Positions 13,993 through 21,110 are shown, counted from the first letter of the stretch. The stretch is 37,246 bases of DNA from Planctomycetota bacterium (GCA_023143375.1 JAGLHQ010000102.1:1-37246); one strand, 5' to 3'. Numbers and translations: made by a program. Notes: generated by a model not told the origin, from the letters alone.

Positions 13993-14729
13993 CCGAAGAA
14001 AAGAGCGCCTACAGCGCAGATCCCCCCATCAGGCCGTTCGAGGGCGTAGGTAAATATACGGCTTTCCCCAATGATGCATTCAAATACATCATGCCCGATT
14101 GCAACGGCGGCACATGGAAACTTGTTTGCTTGATTACTAGAAATACCATAGGCTGGCATAAACCCAGTGACAAAATGAGTTTTTCTCAGATCATGAAGGG
14201 CTGCGGATTCTCTAGCCGGGAGACATGCAAAAACGCTATTGATGATGCATTGGACAGGGGCTATATCTTGCGCCAACCGGACGGGAATTCATTTTCATAC
14301 TCACTCAATAAAGGGTACGAATTCCGTACCAGTACAGAAATCGTACCATCAGGCGGTACAGAAATCGTACCCAAAACGGTACGAAAATCGACCCAAAACG
14401 GTACGAAAACCGAACACACAAAACAGAAAAAAGAAAATTTCTTAAATGTCTTTAAAGGTCTTAAGGTTTCTGACAATGAAAAACTTCTTTTTGCAGAGCT
14501 GCAAGAATTCCTAAAAACAAATGTTGCACAAAAAAGCTATCAGGCATTTGCGGCGGATCTGGCATACATTGGCGCCGTCGATGGCACAGCCTGTATCAGT
14601 GCCGGCAGTTCATACCAAAGGGATTGGGTAGACGCCAGGCTATCCGATCATATCCAATCTATTTTAGGGATGGATGTTTTAGTAATCACCAATGATCAAG
14701 CACAATCTATCCAGGGAGTAATACAATGA
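13989..14729 (+). CDS. Lambda O-like replication initiator with DnaA N-like C-terminus (246 aa)
   Basis: Residues 22-107 match the winged-helix N-terminal region of lambda O-type initiators (YTAFPNDAFKYIM, LVCLITRNTIGWHK, MSFSQIMKGCGFSSRETCKNAIDDALDRGYI). Residues 109-150 are a polar linker whose DNA carries the iteron repeats. Residues 163-234 resemble the DnaA N-terminal interaction domain (EKLLFAELQEFLKTNVAQKS, then DWVDARLSDHIQSILGMDVLVI). The likely role is binding the phage origin and recruiting the host helicase machinery. It overlaps the regulator before and the membrane protein after by ATGA. No separate helicase loader is recognised. Confidence 0.78.
   Translation: MTEEKSAYSADPPIRPFEGVGKYTAFPNDAFKYIMPDCNGGTWKLVCLITRNTIGWHKPSDKMSFSQIMKGCGFSSRETCKNAIDDALDRGYILRQPDGNSFSYSLNKGYEFRTSTEIVPSGGTEIVPKTVRKSTQNGTKTEHTKQKKENFLNVFKGLKVSDNEKLLFAELQEFLKTNVAQKSYQAFAADLAYIGAVDGTACISAGSSYQRDWVDARLSDHIQSILGMDVLVITNDQAQSIQGVIQ
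14314..14460 (+). other. Putative replication origin: GTAC iterons plus AT-rich flank inside the initiator gene
   Basis: Eight GTAC cores start at 14315, 14326, 14332, 14343, 14356, 14367, 14379 and 14401. Three pairs are 11 bases apart and the last two are 22 apart, which is helical phasing. GTACAGAAATCGTACC occurs twice (14332-14347, 14356-14371) and CCAAAACGGTACGAAAA twice (14371-14387, 14393-14409). The latter two copies are read in different codon frames, so selection acts on DNA. An AT-rich run follows (about 14413-14460), the order seen at lambda ori within gene O. Confidence 0.75.
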
Positions 14730-15466
14730 CTTTTTTAAACTTAGGAAAGATCGAAAACCTCACAGATGTTTTTTACATCATCATTGAAGTACTGGCCAAT
14801 GTAATCGTAGTTGCGCTGAGCGCGGCATTGATTGGCCCCAAGCTAATACTATCCGGCGTAGACAATGATACCGCCTGGGCTGTGGCCATCGCTGCCGGCG
14901 TCGTGGTTGACCTCGCCTACCTCGCCCTCTTTGGCCGGCTGCCCAAAGCTAAAACGATTGCAGAATACAGCGTCTATTTGATTGGCGCATTTGTATTTAT
15001 GGCGCTCAGTGTACTTACCTCTATGTTGGCCGTGCAAGAAATTATTGTTTCTGGCCAGGCGGCCACACAAACCGCGTCCGCCAATTCTGGCGCCACAGCT
15101 ATGGCCGCAGTCAATTGGCAATCTGTCATTGTGACCGTTGCCGGGATCGCTTCGAACGTCTGGAATGTTATCCAGCGCCTGGCCTATCTGGCCTCGCCCG
15201 ATTCTAGAGATGATTTTGCACGGATCGAGATGCAGCAAGATATCAACAATGAGCGGCGCGAATATGAAACCTCAATTTCTCAGTACGCAACCCTGGGCGC
15301 TGAATACTCAGAAAAACAAATGGATGTACCCATAGAAGAAAAAATCAAACTGGCCTATAAGATCTCAGACCCCCTCTACCGCCAGATGTTTTGTACCGAG
15401 GTGGGGATCGATGTACTCCCCCCACTACCTAAAGATTCTGGCGAGAAACAATCCGATTTTTCTTAA
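14726..15466 (+). CDS. Four-helix membrane protein with cytoplasmic tail (246 aa)
   Basis: Four hydrophobic segments are visible (about 14-37, 46-70, 78-103, 130-155), then a polar tail of about 90 residues with a charged helix (DDFARIEMQQDINNERREYETSIS). The ATG overlaps the initiator stop (ATGA), so the two are translated together. This pairing suggests an early membrane function such as anchoring replication or altering the host envelope, but neither is shown. It could be an exclusion protein. No family recognised. Confidence 0.6.
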   Translation: MTFLNLGKIENLTDVFYIIIEVLANVIVVALSAALIGPKLILSGVDNDTAWAVAIAAGVVVDLAYLALFGRLPKAKTIAEYSVYLIGAFVFMALSVLTSMLAVQEIIVSGQAATQTASANSGATAMAAVNWQSVIVTVAGIASNVWNVIQRLAYLASPDSRDDFARIEMQQDINNERREYETSISQYATLGAEYSEKQMDVPIEEKIKLAYKISDPLYRQMFCTEVGIDVLPPLPKDSGEKQSDFS

Positions 15467-15534
15467 GCCAGGACACACCGGGGGCAATCGGTGCAAGTTC
15501 TGGCGGCAATGAACATATCAGCGATCTGGCCAGA

Positions 15535-15804
15535 TTGACCATGCAGGCGGCCAGAGAGCATATCAAGGACGTAACCCCCGGCGATTGGTTCAACGATCCC
15601 ACCTGCATAAAGCGCGAAGGCAGCACGGAAAAGATCTACTATTCTGTACGGCGTTATGTGCCAGCTGAAGAGGTAAAATCGGGCGCCTACGTTCTGGCCA
15701 AGGGCGAGTACATCAACGATGGATTGGTCAGAACCAAATCAGGCAGAGAGAAACGCATTACCCGCAAGGGACACGCATACCATGAAGAGGTTGTAAATCG
15801 ATGA
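15535..15804 (+). CDS. Hypothetical protein (89 aa)
   Basis: A small basic alpha/beta protein: a short helix (MQAAREHIKDV), then strands PGDWFNDPTCIKREGSTEKIYYSVRRYVPAEEV and a Lys/Arg-rich C-terminus (GREKRITRKGHAYHEEVVNR). No ribosome site precedes the ATG at 15535, and the frame is open further upstream without an ATG, so the start is uncertain. The stop overlaps the SH3b-protein start (ATGA). No family recognised. Confidence 0.5.
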   Translation: MTMQAAREHIKDVTPGDWFNDPTCIKREGSTEKIYYSVRRYVPAEEVKSGAYVLAKGEYINDGLVRTKSGREKRITRKGHAYHEEVVNR

Positions 15805-16271
15805 ACCCAAACAAAAAACTTACTCTGGTTACGTTGTGCATATCCGTTCTGGCCGTAGTCGTCATAATCGCCCTGGTGTATTCTGGCTGGCGCATGTTGT
15901 CCCCCGTTTTTACGCGACGATACCAGGACGCCATACCTATGCCCGGCGGCACAGCTGCGGCACAGATCGAGGATCCTACACCCTGGCCAGAATACGAGGT
16001 CGAGATTCTGGCCAGCCCTGATATGGCGATCGATCGCACACAGTTGGCCATAACTAACCCGGTGGCCCACGTAAGCACTACCGCCCTGAATGTACGTAGT
16101 GGGCCTGGTGTAATCTATCAGCGCATCGCCGTTCTGGCCAACGGATCTAAGCTGACAATCTATGCCTGTGATTCTGGCTGGGCCAGATTGACCACGGGCA
16201 ATAGCGCGCGCGCGGAGTGGGTGAATGCGGATCTGCTGGAGCCGAACCCCTGTACCGTAAGAGGTAAATAA
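15801..16271 (+). CDS. Membrane-anchored SH3b-domain protein (156 aa)
   Basis: One N-terminal transmembrane helix (about 8-28) is followed by a Pro/Asp/Glu-rich linker (45-75) and a bacterial SH3-type domain (about 89-150) with the hallmark LNVRSGPGVIYQRI and a closing AEWVNADLLEP. The domain would lie outside the membrane and probably binds cell-wall material. It lies in the early rightward operon, not with the lysis genes, so an exclusion or envelope-modifying role is plausible. A related SH3-like region ends the lysin at 22755-23549. The domain call is secure by motif; the function is inference. Confidence 0.75.
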   Translation: MNPNKKLTLVTLCISVLAVVVIIALVYSGWRMLSPVFTRRYQDAIPMPGGTAAAQIEDPTPWPEYEVEILASPDMAIDRTQLAITNPVAHVSTTALNVRSGPGVIYQRIAVLANGSKLTIYACDSGWARLTTGNSARAEWVNADLLEPNPCTVRGK

Positions 16272-16272
16272 T

Positions 16273-16941
16273 ATGAAAACAAAACTCAAGCTACAAGACG
16301 CCGAAAGATTGGGCGTTAGCATTCTGGCCACACTCAATACTTTGAATATGATCACTGCCGGGCTTCTGGCCGGATCCGTGCGCCGAGAGGTGCAGGAAGT
16401 GGGGGACATAGAGTTACTGGTATTTGCCAAGTATGGCAAAGCTACCGACGCTCTGCGGCAAATGACTTTATTCCAGCCGCCGCCAGAATTCATACAGATT
16501 GATTTGATGAACACTTACACGCCTCTTTTATTTGAGAAGATCACGCACCTGATACCTGGCCTGAAGAATGGCCAGAAATATAAACAGTGGATCTATGATG
16601 ATGATACGACCAGGGTTAATATAGATTGCTTCATCTGCCATGATCGTGATCAATGGGGTTTGCTCCTGGCGCTGCGTACCGGATCCGCTGGATTTATGAA
16701 GGTTCTGGCCACGCATATTAAATACAATCTACCTGGTGTAACATGGCAGGCGGCCAGATTGTGGGAACATGAAGATTTGCAGGGTAGGGCATTGCAACCA
16801 GGAGACAAGGCCAACCGAATAGCAACACCCACAGAAACCGACTTTTTTAACGCTATTGGCCTGGCCACCATTCCGCCCAATCAAAGGAATGAGGCAGCGG
16901 CCCGGCGCCTGGTGGCGGCATGGACGGCACATAATGACTAA
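16273..16941 (+). CDS. PolX-like nucleotidyltransferase (222 aa)
   Basis: The DNA polymerase beta-type palm signature GSVRRE (34-39) and GDIE (44-47: Asp45, Glu47), the third acidic residue in VNID (Asp118), a TGSAGF motif (136-141) and the closing TETDFF (187-192) and IPPNQR (200-205) blocks are all in family order. The protein lacks a separate 8-kDa domain and a PHP domain, and has Glu in place of the usual second Asp, as in many small phage and bacterial relatives. It could fill short gaps or transfer nucleotides to another substrate. It overlaps the ASCH-type gene by eight bases. Confidence 0.78.
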   Translation: MKTKLKLQDAERLGVSILATLNTLNMITAGLLAGSVRREVQEVGDIELLVFAKYGKATDALRQMTLFQPPPEFIQIDLMNTYTPLLFEKITHLIPGLKNGQKYKQWIYDDDTTRVNIDCFICHDRDQWGLLLALRTGSAGFMKVLATHIKYNLPGVTWQAARLWEHEDLQGRALQPGDKANRIATPTETDFFNAIGLATIPPNQRNEAAARRLVAAWTAHND

Positions 16942-17575
16942 ACAATTACCCATAGCCTTTACAGCTGAGAACGCCTTCAAGGTGCAGCAGGATTTGAAAA
17001 CACAATCGCGGCGGCTTATTACTGAAATGGGGATTGCTGGAGTAATAACTGCCCACGCACGTTATCAGGTGGGCGATCACCTATGGATACAGGAGCCATA
17101 TATTATTTATGACACCGTTTCGCCTGCCAATGTGGTAGTGGGTTATTACTCAACCGCTTATTACTCAGGAGCAGAACGCGAACGGGCAAAGGTGGTCGCA
17201 TTATCTCCAGCTGAGTGGGCCAAATTCAAGGCCCGCAAATACCCACACAGAAAATCACCGGGCCGCTTTATGTACAAATCCCTGGCCCGCACCTGGGTAG
17301 AGGTTACGGATATTCGTGCGGAGCGCGTTAACCAGATCTCCGATGCAGACGCCTTAGCGGAGGGGGTAAGTAAACGTAAGGGACAATGGAGAGATTATCT
17401 GAGCAAGGATGATTTTCCCCACCATTGCATGAGCGCCAACGACAGTTTCGCCACGCTTTGGGACAGTATCCACGTGGGCCGCAAGCCAAAGCCGGCCGAC
17501 GAATGGAAGCAATTTATCAATGGGCCTTATGCATGGGTCTACACTTTCAAGCAAATCGACCCCCCAACCACCTAG
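16934..17575 (+). CDS. ASCH-type phage protein (213 aa)
   Basis: The layout fits the phage ASCH/PUA-like family: a start with KTQSRRLI, then YQVGDHLWIQEPYII, an HRKSPGRFMYKSLARTWVEVTDIRAERVNQISDADALAEGV centre, and the end block FATLWDSI ... WVYTFKQI. Such proteins are common beside phage DNA metabolism genes and are thought to bind RNA or modified nucleosides. A longer frame opening at 16856 is rejected because the ATG at 16934 overlaps the previous stop (ATGACTAA). No catalytic residue can be named. Confidence 0.8.
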   Translation: MTKQLPIAFTAENAFKVQQDLKTQSRRLITEMGIAGVITAHARYQVGDHLWIQEPYIIYDTVSPANVVVGYYSTAYYSGAERERAKVVALSPAEWAKFKARKYPHRKSPGRFMYKSLARTWVEVTDIRAERVNQISDADALAEGVSKRKGQWRDYLSKDDFPHHCMSANDSFATLWDSIHVGRKPKPADEWKQFINGPYAWVYTFKQIDPPTT

Positions 17576-17640
17576 CACCTCTTTTTATTTTATCGTCTAT
17601 GGGGGTAGAAAGGGGGTAGACGCGATACAGGAGCGAAATT

Positions 17641-18096
17641 ATGAGCGAGAACACCAATACGCCGCAAATCGAACTAAACAAGATAATTGATAAAATCAAA
17701 GATAGCGGCCCCATGAGCAAAAATGAGGCGTGCAAATTGATAGGGCAGGCCCTGGGCAAGCTGGCCAGGCGTGGGCGCCCATACAATGATAGATATGTAG
17801 CGTCCTTATCTAATGGATCCAAGACGATCACCCCGGCCATGAGTGAGCTGATCAGTAGGGTAGGGGGGTATATGGCAAAGCCAAAGCGGGATAGATTTTA
17901 TAGACAAATTATTTTCACAACTGCGGAGGAGCTGGCCGATGCCAACACGCTGTCAATGGAAGAGTGTAGGCAGGCAATAAAAAACGAGGTAGCGAGGAAG
18001 AGGGTCAGACTAAGCAGGCCATATATATTCCTTGACACTCGCATATTGGCCAGCGATGTAAGGCAGCGGATTGGTGAGATCGAGGAGGGCAGATAA
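17641..18096 (+). CDS. Putative HTH DNA-binding protein (151 aa)
   Basis: Residues 24-75 (SKNEACKLIGQALGKLARRGRPYNDRYVASLSNGSKTITPAMSELI) follow the helix-turn-helix pattern of Xre-like proteins, with a recognition-helix-like YVASLSNG and a closing ITPAM helix. The second half is basic and helical. AGGAG precedes the ATG. The 65 bases upstream hold two GGGGGTAGA copies 12 bases apart, a possible binding site. It may regulate the rightward operon; the HTH call is tentative. Confidence 0.55.
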   Translation: MSENTNTPQIELNKIIDKIKDSGPMSKNEACKLIGQALGKLARRGRPYNDRYVASLSNGSKTITPAMSELISRVGGYMAKPKRDRFYRQIIFTTAEELADANTLSMEECRQAIKNEVARKRVRLSRPYIFLDTRILASDVRQRIGEIEEGR

Positions 18097-18416
18097 TGAA
18101 ACCAGCCACGCGGAAAGCCGCCCGGTGCATGCTCAAATCTATGGACTATGAGCGCCTGTCTGTTGTATTGATCTCGGCGCCAAACCCCAAACACGACGAC
18201 CACATGGTCAGAGCAACAGAAACAAATAACCCCACCTGGTATCGTTTGTTCTGTAGCCAATACGAACGTATCAGGCCAGGCTATGCAAAGCCGCGAACGC
18301 TCATTACCAGGAAAGATACGATACGCGGCCTGGATGAACTTACTGGCAACAAGTGCAAAAGCCTGTACGCACAGAGACTAAAAGACTTTATAGAAAGCGA
18401 TTTAGAAACAGCTTGA
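18096..18416 (+). CDS. Hypothetical basic protein (106 aa)
   Basis: Arg/Lys-rich throughout, mostly helical (MKPATRKAARCMLKSMDYERLSVVLI, then RKDTIRGLDELTGNKCKSLYAQRLKDFIE), so nucleic-acid contact is possible. The start is coupled by TAATG to the HTH gene, and the two are probably functional partners. Its stop codon lies inside the first arm of the hairpin at 18410-18439. No family recognised. Confidence 0.5.
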   Translation: MKPATRKAARCMLKSMDYERLSVVLISAPNPKHDDHMVRATETNNPTWYRLFCSQYERIRPGYAKPRTLITRKDTIRGLDELTGNKCKSLYAQRLKDFIESDLETA

Positions 18417-18439
18417 GATAATGTTAGTTATCTCAAGCT
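18410..18439. repeat. Perfect 12-bp inverted repeat overlapping a stop codon
   Basis: AGCTTGAGATAA (18410-18421) and TTATCTCAAGCT (18428-18439) pair perfectly around a six-base loop. There is no U tract on either strand. It spans the TGA of the gene before and ends 15 bases before the next ATG, so it could be an operator, an RNA-processing site or a block to ribosomes. It marks the left edge of an AT-rich gene block. Confidence 0.6.
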
Positions 18440-18454
18440 CAGAGAGGAAAAACA

Positions 18455-18706
18455 ATGCAGGATATATTTATTGAATTTCACGAAATGCACGAATATGCAA
18501 GAAAAAAACACTCCTCTGCCGAAACGGAGAAGGATAAAGCCTACTGGCAAGGCGTGAAAGACGGGCTTAGAAAGCTGTACGGAATTATCAATATAAATTC
18601 AAGGTGGGATGATATTAGCAAATCATCAAATTACATACGTCCAGAAGGAAACATAGCTGAGTACGTGATACAAGGTTTGCGCCCGCACGATAGCGGGAAG
18701 GAGTAG
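18455..18706 (+). CDS. Hypothetical protein (83 aa)
   Basis: A helical soluble protein: HEMHEYARKKHSSAETEKDKAYWQGVKDGLRKLYGI looks like two amphipathic helices, followed by a polar tail. GAGAGG lies at ribosome-site distance from the ATG. It is the first gene after the perfect hairpin and the first of the AT-rich block that runs to about 21.1 kb. No family recognised. Confidence 0.5.
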   Translation: MQDIFIEFHEMHEYARKKHSSAETEKDKAYWQGVKDGLRKLYGIININSRWDDISKSSNYIRPEGNIAEYVIQGLRPHDSGKE

Positions 18707-18710
18707 GGCG

Positions 18711-19172
18711 ATGAAACGATGTCCAAAATGCAGAAGCTCAGACATAAGAAAACTGCCGGAACATCCAAGGCTAAAGATAAGCCATCATTTTTGCAATGAT
18801 TGCGAAGAAAGAACACCGACACACAGGTTATTAGACTTGCCAGACCAGCGCACCATAACCGAGTTTAGTGTAGATTTCAAATGGTTTGATCTTTGGGTGG
18901 GCGCTTTTATAGATGTTCCTAGCAGGGCGCTTTACATCATATTGATACCTACGATAGTGTTCAAATGGCAGAAAAAAGAAGTTTACATCTGTGAATTTTG
19001 CAATAGCGATATGCACCAAGCCGCTTACAATACGGGGGATGGTTGGTTATTGTTCTACGAGTGCGACGATGAGCAATGCGACCACACACACGATTTAGAG
19101 GATTACTGGCCGTGGGGCGATGAGCGGGTGAGCGGTGATGATTTAGAAAAACGCGGGTGGAAAGTAGTATGA
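18711..19172 (+). CDS. Zinc-finger protein with hydrophobic segment (153 aa)
   Basis: Two zinc-ribbon-like pairs occur: CPKC/CNDC at about residues 4-31 and CEFC/CDDEQC at about 97-125. Between them is a hydrophobic stretch (VGAFIDVPSRALYIILIPTIVF) that could be a membrane helix or a buried core. The end is acidic with several tryptophans. It is coupled to the next gene by ATGA. A ribbon-type protein of unknown role; no closer family seen. Confidence 0.5.
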   Translation: MKRCPKCRSSDIRKLPEHPRLKISHHFCNDCEERTPTHRLLDLPDQRTITEFSVDFKWFDLWVGAFIDVPSRALYIILIPTIVFKWQKKEVYICEFCNSDMHQAAYNTGDGWLLFYECDDEQCDHTHDLEDYWPWGDERVSGDDLEKRGWKVV

Positions 19173-19441
19173 AAAACATTAGATTGTTTTTTGAATTGCT
19201 CTGGTTTATGCGATTGATGTTTAGAGAAATCAAGGCGAATGAACATAAGGGTGATTGGCGTACATTCAATGATAGAGAGCGCCAGATTAGCGAATTGGAC
19301 TGGCACAGAGACAAACTGGTCAATGCCATGTATACAACAAACACGCAATCAACATTGGAGCATTCAGCAGACGTTGCAAATGCCGCTCTGTTTATAGCGT
19401 ATAGCTCCGCGCAGGCGGGGAAGGGTAGCGACAATGGATAA
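19169..19441 (+). CDS. Hypothetical helical phage protein (90 aa)
   Basis: The ATG at 19169 overlaps the previous stop, so an earlier in-frame ATG at 19157 is rejected. A hydrophobic amphipathic start (IRLFFELLWFMRLMF) is followed by a helix pair with a DWHRDKLVNAM region and HSADVANAALFIAY. Such an HxADVxNxA segment is seen in small conserved phage proteins of unknown function that are encoded among nucleotide-metabolism genes. No reaction is claimed. Confidence 0.5.
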   Translation: MKNIRLFFELLWFMRLMFREIKANEHKGDWRTFNDRERQISELDWHRDKLVNAMYTTNTQSTLEHSADVANAALFIAYSSAQAGKGSDNG

Positions 19442-19682
19442 TCTCAGGCTGAGACTAATCAAGATTAAAATTGCGTTCAAAGAATTTTTGTATGAAGCTG
19501 GGTTTATCCCGTGGCCTTATTGGTTTTGTGCTGATTGTGACAAGCAAATCAAGGGGGGGTTTCCTCGTGAGCGCGGCCATATTTGCGCAGACTGTGCAAT
19601 AAAAGAATCAAACATACCGAGATTGCATAAAAGAAAATATGTCGATATGGACAAGATGGATATTGAAGTGTTCAACGAGTAA
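19434..19682 (+). CDS. Zinc-ribbon protein (82 aa)
   Basis: Two CADC pairs (about residues 32-35 and 51-54) form a zinc ribbon with an intervening KGGFPRERGHI loop. The N-terminus is hydrophobic-basic (LRLRLIKIKIAFKEFLYEAGF). It overlaps the previous gene by eight bases. Upstream of the PP-loop enzyme, it is the second zinc-ribbon protein of the block. Function unknown. Confidence 0.5.
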   Translation: MDNLRLRLIKIKIAFKEFLYEAGFIPWPYWFCADCDKQIKGGFPRERGHICADCAIKESNIPRLHKRKYVDMDKMDIEVFNE

Positions 19683-19698
19683 AGCAGAACCGATCAAC

Positions 19699-19728
19699 TA
19701 CCCAATATAGTTGGTCTTGTATTGGGTA
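19699..19728. repeat. Inverted repeat before the PP-loop gene
   Basis: TACCCAATA (19699-19707) and TATTGGGTA (19720-19728) are perfectly complementary with a 12-base loop. It lies in the 63-base gap before the PP-loop ATG at 19746, with AAAGGAAAGG between. No U tract follows, so an operator or an RNA element is more likely than a terminator. Confidence 0.5.
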
Positions 19729-19745
19729 ATGAAAGGAAAGGTATT

Positions 19746-20513
19746 ATGAAACATATAATTAGTTTTTCATCTGGCTTGTCCTCTGCCCTAGTCGGCGCAC
19801 GCGTTATTGAAAAATTTGGCAAAGACAACACAGTGTTTGTTTTTATGGACACCACCACCGAAGACGCAGACAACTACAGATTTTTAAGTGATTACAAAAA
19901 GCACTTCAATGTACCCATAAAAACATTATGTGTTGGGAAAACGCCTTTTGAAGTACTAGAGGCCGCTAAAATGGTCGGGTCTCAATACGCGGCAAAATGT
20001 ACGGAAATATTAAAAATAATTCCATTCAGAAATTTTTTAGAAACCCTTGGCGGCGAACCACTAACCATACACATAGGGTATGATTTTTCAGAGGTCGAAA
20101 GGTGCGACGCGACCACGGAGGCTTATAAGAAACTGGGATACGCTGTTGATTACCCGCTATTGTGGAAACCCTACGAATATAGAAAATATTCACAGGTCGC
20201 GCGCGAAGATTGGAATATAGAACCGCCGCGAATGTACGCACTAGGATATAAGCACGCGAATTGCGGCGGGCAGTGTGTAAAGGCAGGGCGTGGAGATTGG
20301 AAACGAACTTATATTAATTTCCCCGAAAGGTACGAAGAGGCCGAAAGCTGGGAAGCCCACATGATAAAAAACGTAACGGCTAAACTATTTACAATATTGC
20401 GCGATCAATCAAATCAAGAAGTTAAGCCAGTGACTTTAAAAGAGTTTAGGGAATTGATTACGCCGCCACCGGAGGAGCTAGATTTTTTTCCGCGTGTGTG
20501 CATTGTGGAATAG
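19746..20513 (+). CDS. PP-loop (PAPS-reductase-like) enzyme (255 aa)
   Basis: The start is at the ATG after AAGGAAAGG; a longer frame at 19722 lacks one. SFSSGLSSA (6-14) is a variant PP loop of the adenine nucleotide alpha hydrolase superfamily. VFMDTTTEDADNYRFLSDY (32-50) follows as in phage PAPS-reductase-like proteins, and the cysteines Cys85, Cys173 and Cys177 (ANCGGQC) may hold a metal or sulfur. Known relatives activate a substrate through AMP and some act in sulfur transfer or DNA modification. The partner genes for such a pathway were not recognised, so the reaction remains open. Confidence 0.7.
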   Translation: MKHIISFSSGLSSALVGARVIEKFGKDNTVFVFMDTTTEDADNYRFLSDYKKHFNVPIKTLCVGKTPFEVLEAAKMVGSQYAAKCTEILKIIPFRNFLETLGGEPLTIHIGYDFSEVERCDATTEAYKKLGYAVDYPLLWKPYEYRKYSQVAREDWNIEPPRMYALGYKHANCGGQCVKAGRGDWKRTYINFPERYEEAESWEAHMIKNVTAKLFTILRDQSNQEVKPVTLKEFRELITPPPEELDFFPRVCIVE

Positions 20514-20579
20514 AAGAATTTAACAATGTGCCATAGTAAATGCACACAAACTTTATCAAGATTGAAAGGAATAGAAATA

Positions 20580-21110
20580 ATGAAGAAGCACATTAAGTAT
20601 CTAGGTTACGTATTGCGTCACAAGTGGTTTGTTCTTGTGGCTGGCATAAAAATAGGATCTCCCCTATTGGGATTGATCGTACACGATTGGCATAAATTCA
20701 AATCTGCTGAATGGTTCCCATACGTCAATTACTTCTACGGCGGTATCGATATGCAATCTCCACCAGAACAAATACAAAAAAAATTTGATGCGGCATGGCT
20801 CCACCATCAACATCTAGGTAGGCACCACTGGCAGCATTGGATATTGCGCGAGGATAGCGGAAACATAAGCACCCTGGACATGCCGAGAAAATACGCGCTT
20901 GAGATGGTAGCGGATTGGATGGGGGCCGGGCGCGCCATAACTGGAGTATGGGAAATGGAATCATGGTTTTTATCAAATCACCAGAATATGGAAATTTCCA
21001 AAAAGACATGGGGGATCCTTAAGGGTATTTTTGCGGGCCTTGCGATGGTGCAGGCCCATGCGGTGGCTTTTGAATATTGGTACGAGGATAGAAATAATGA
21101 AACCAATTAA
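20580..21110 (+). CDS. DUF5662-like protein (176 aa)
   Basis: The ATG at 20580 has AAAGGA upstream and opens with a membrane-type stretch (KYLGYVLRHKWFVLVAGIKIG). The body has the pattern HDWHKFKSAEWFPYVNYFYGG, FDAAWLHHQHLGRHHWQHWIL and MPRKYALEMVADWMGAGRAITG, many conserved His/Asp/Trp, resembling a phage family of unknown function (DUF5662). The His-rich motif could bind metal. It is the last gene of the AT-rich block. The family call is from memory of the pattern. Confidence 0.6.
   Translation: MKKHIKYLGYVLRHKWFVLVAGIKIGSPLLGLIVHDWHKFKSAEWFPYVNYFYGGIDMQSPPEQIQKKFDAAWLHHQHLGRHHWQHWILREDSGNISTLDMPRKYALEMVADWMGAGRAITGVWEMESWFLSNHQNMEISKKTWGILKGIFAGLAMVQAHAVAFEYWYEDRNNETN

Noticed and set aside
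15687-16514. 275-codon minus-strand frame opposite the SH3b and PolX-like genes
   Set aside because: It is antisense to two genes with recognisable motifs and clear coupling; composition is that of a shadow frame.
16856-16933. Longer start for the ASCH-type protein
   Set aside because: The extra residues overlap the conserved PolX end; the ATG at 16934 overlaps the previous stop and matches the family's usual beginning.
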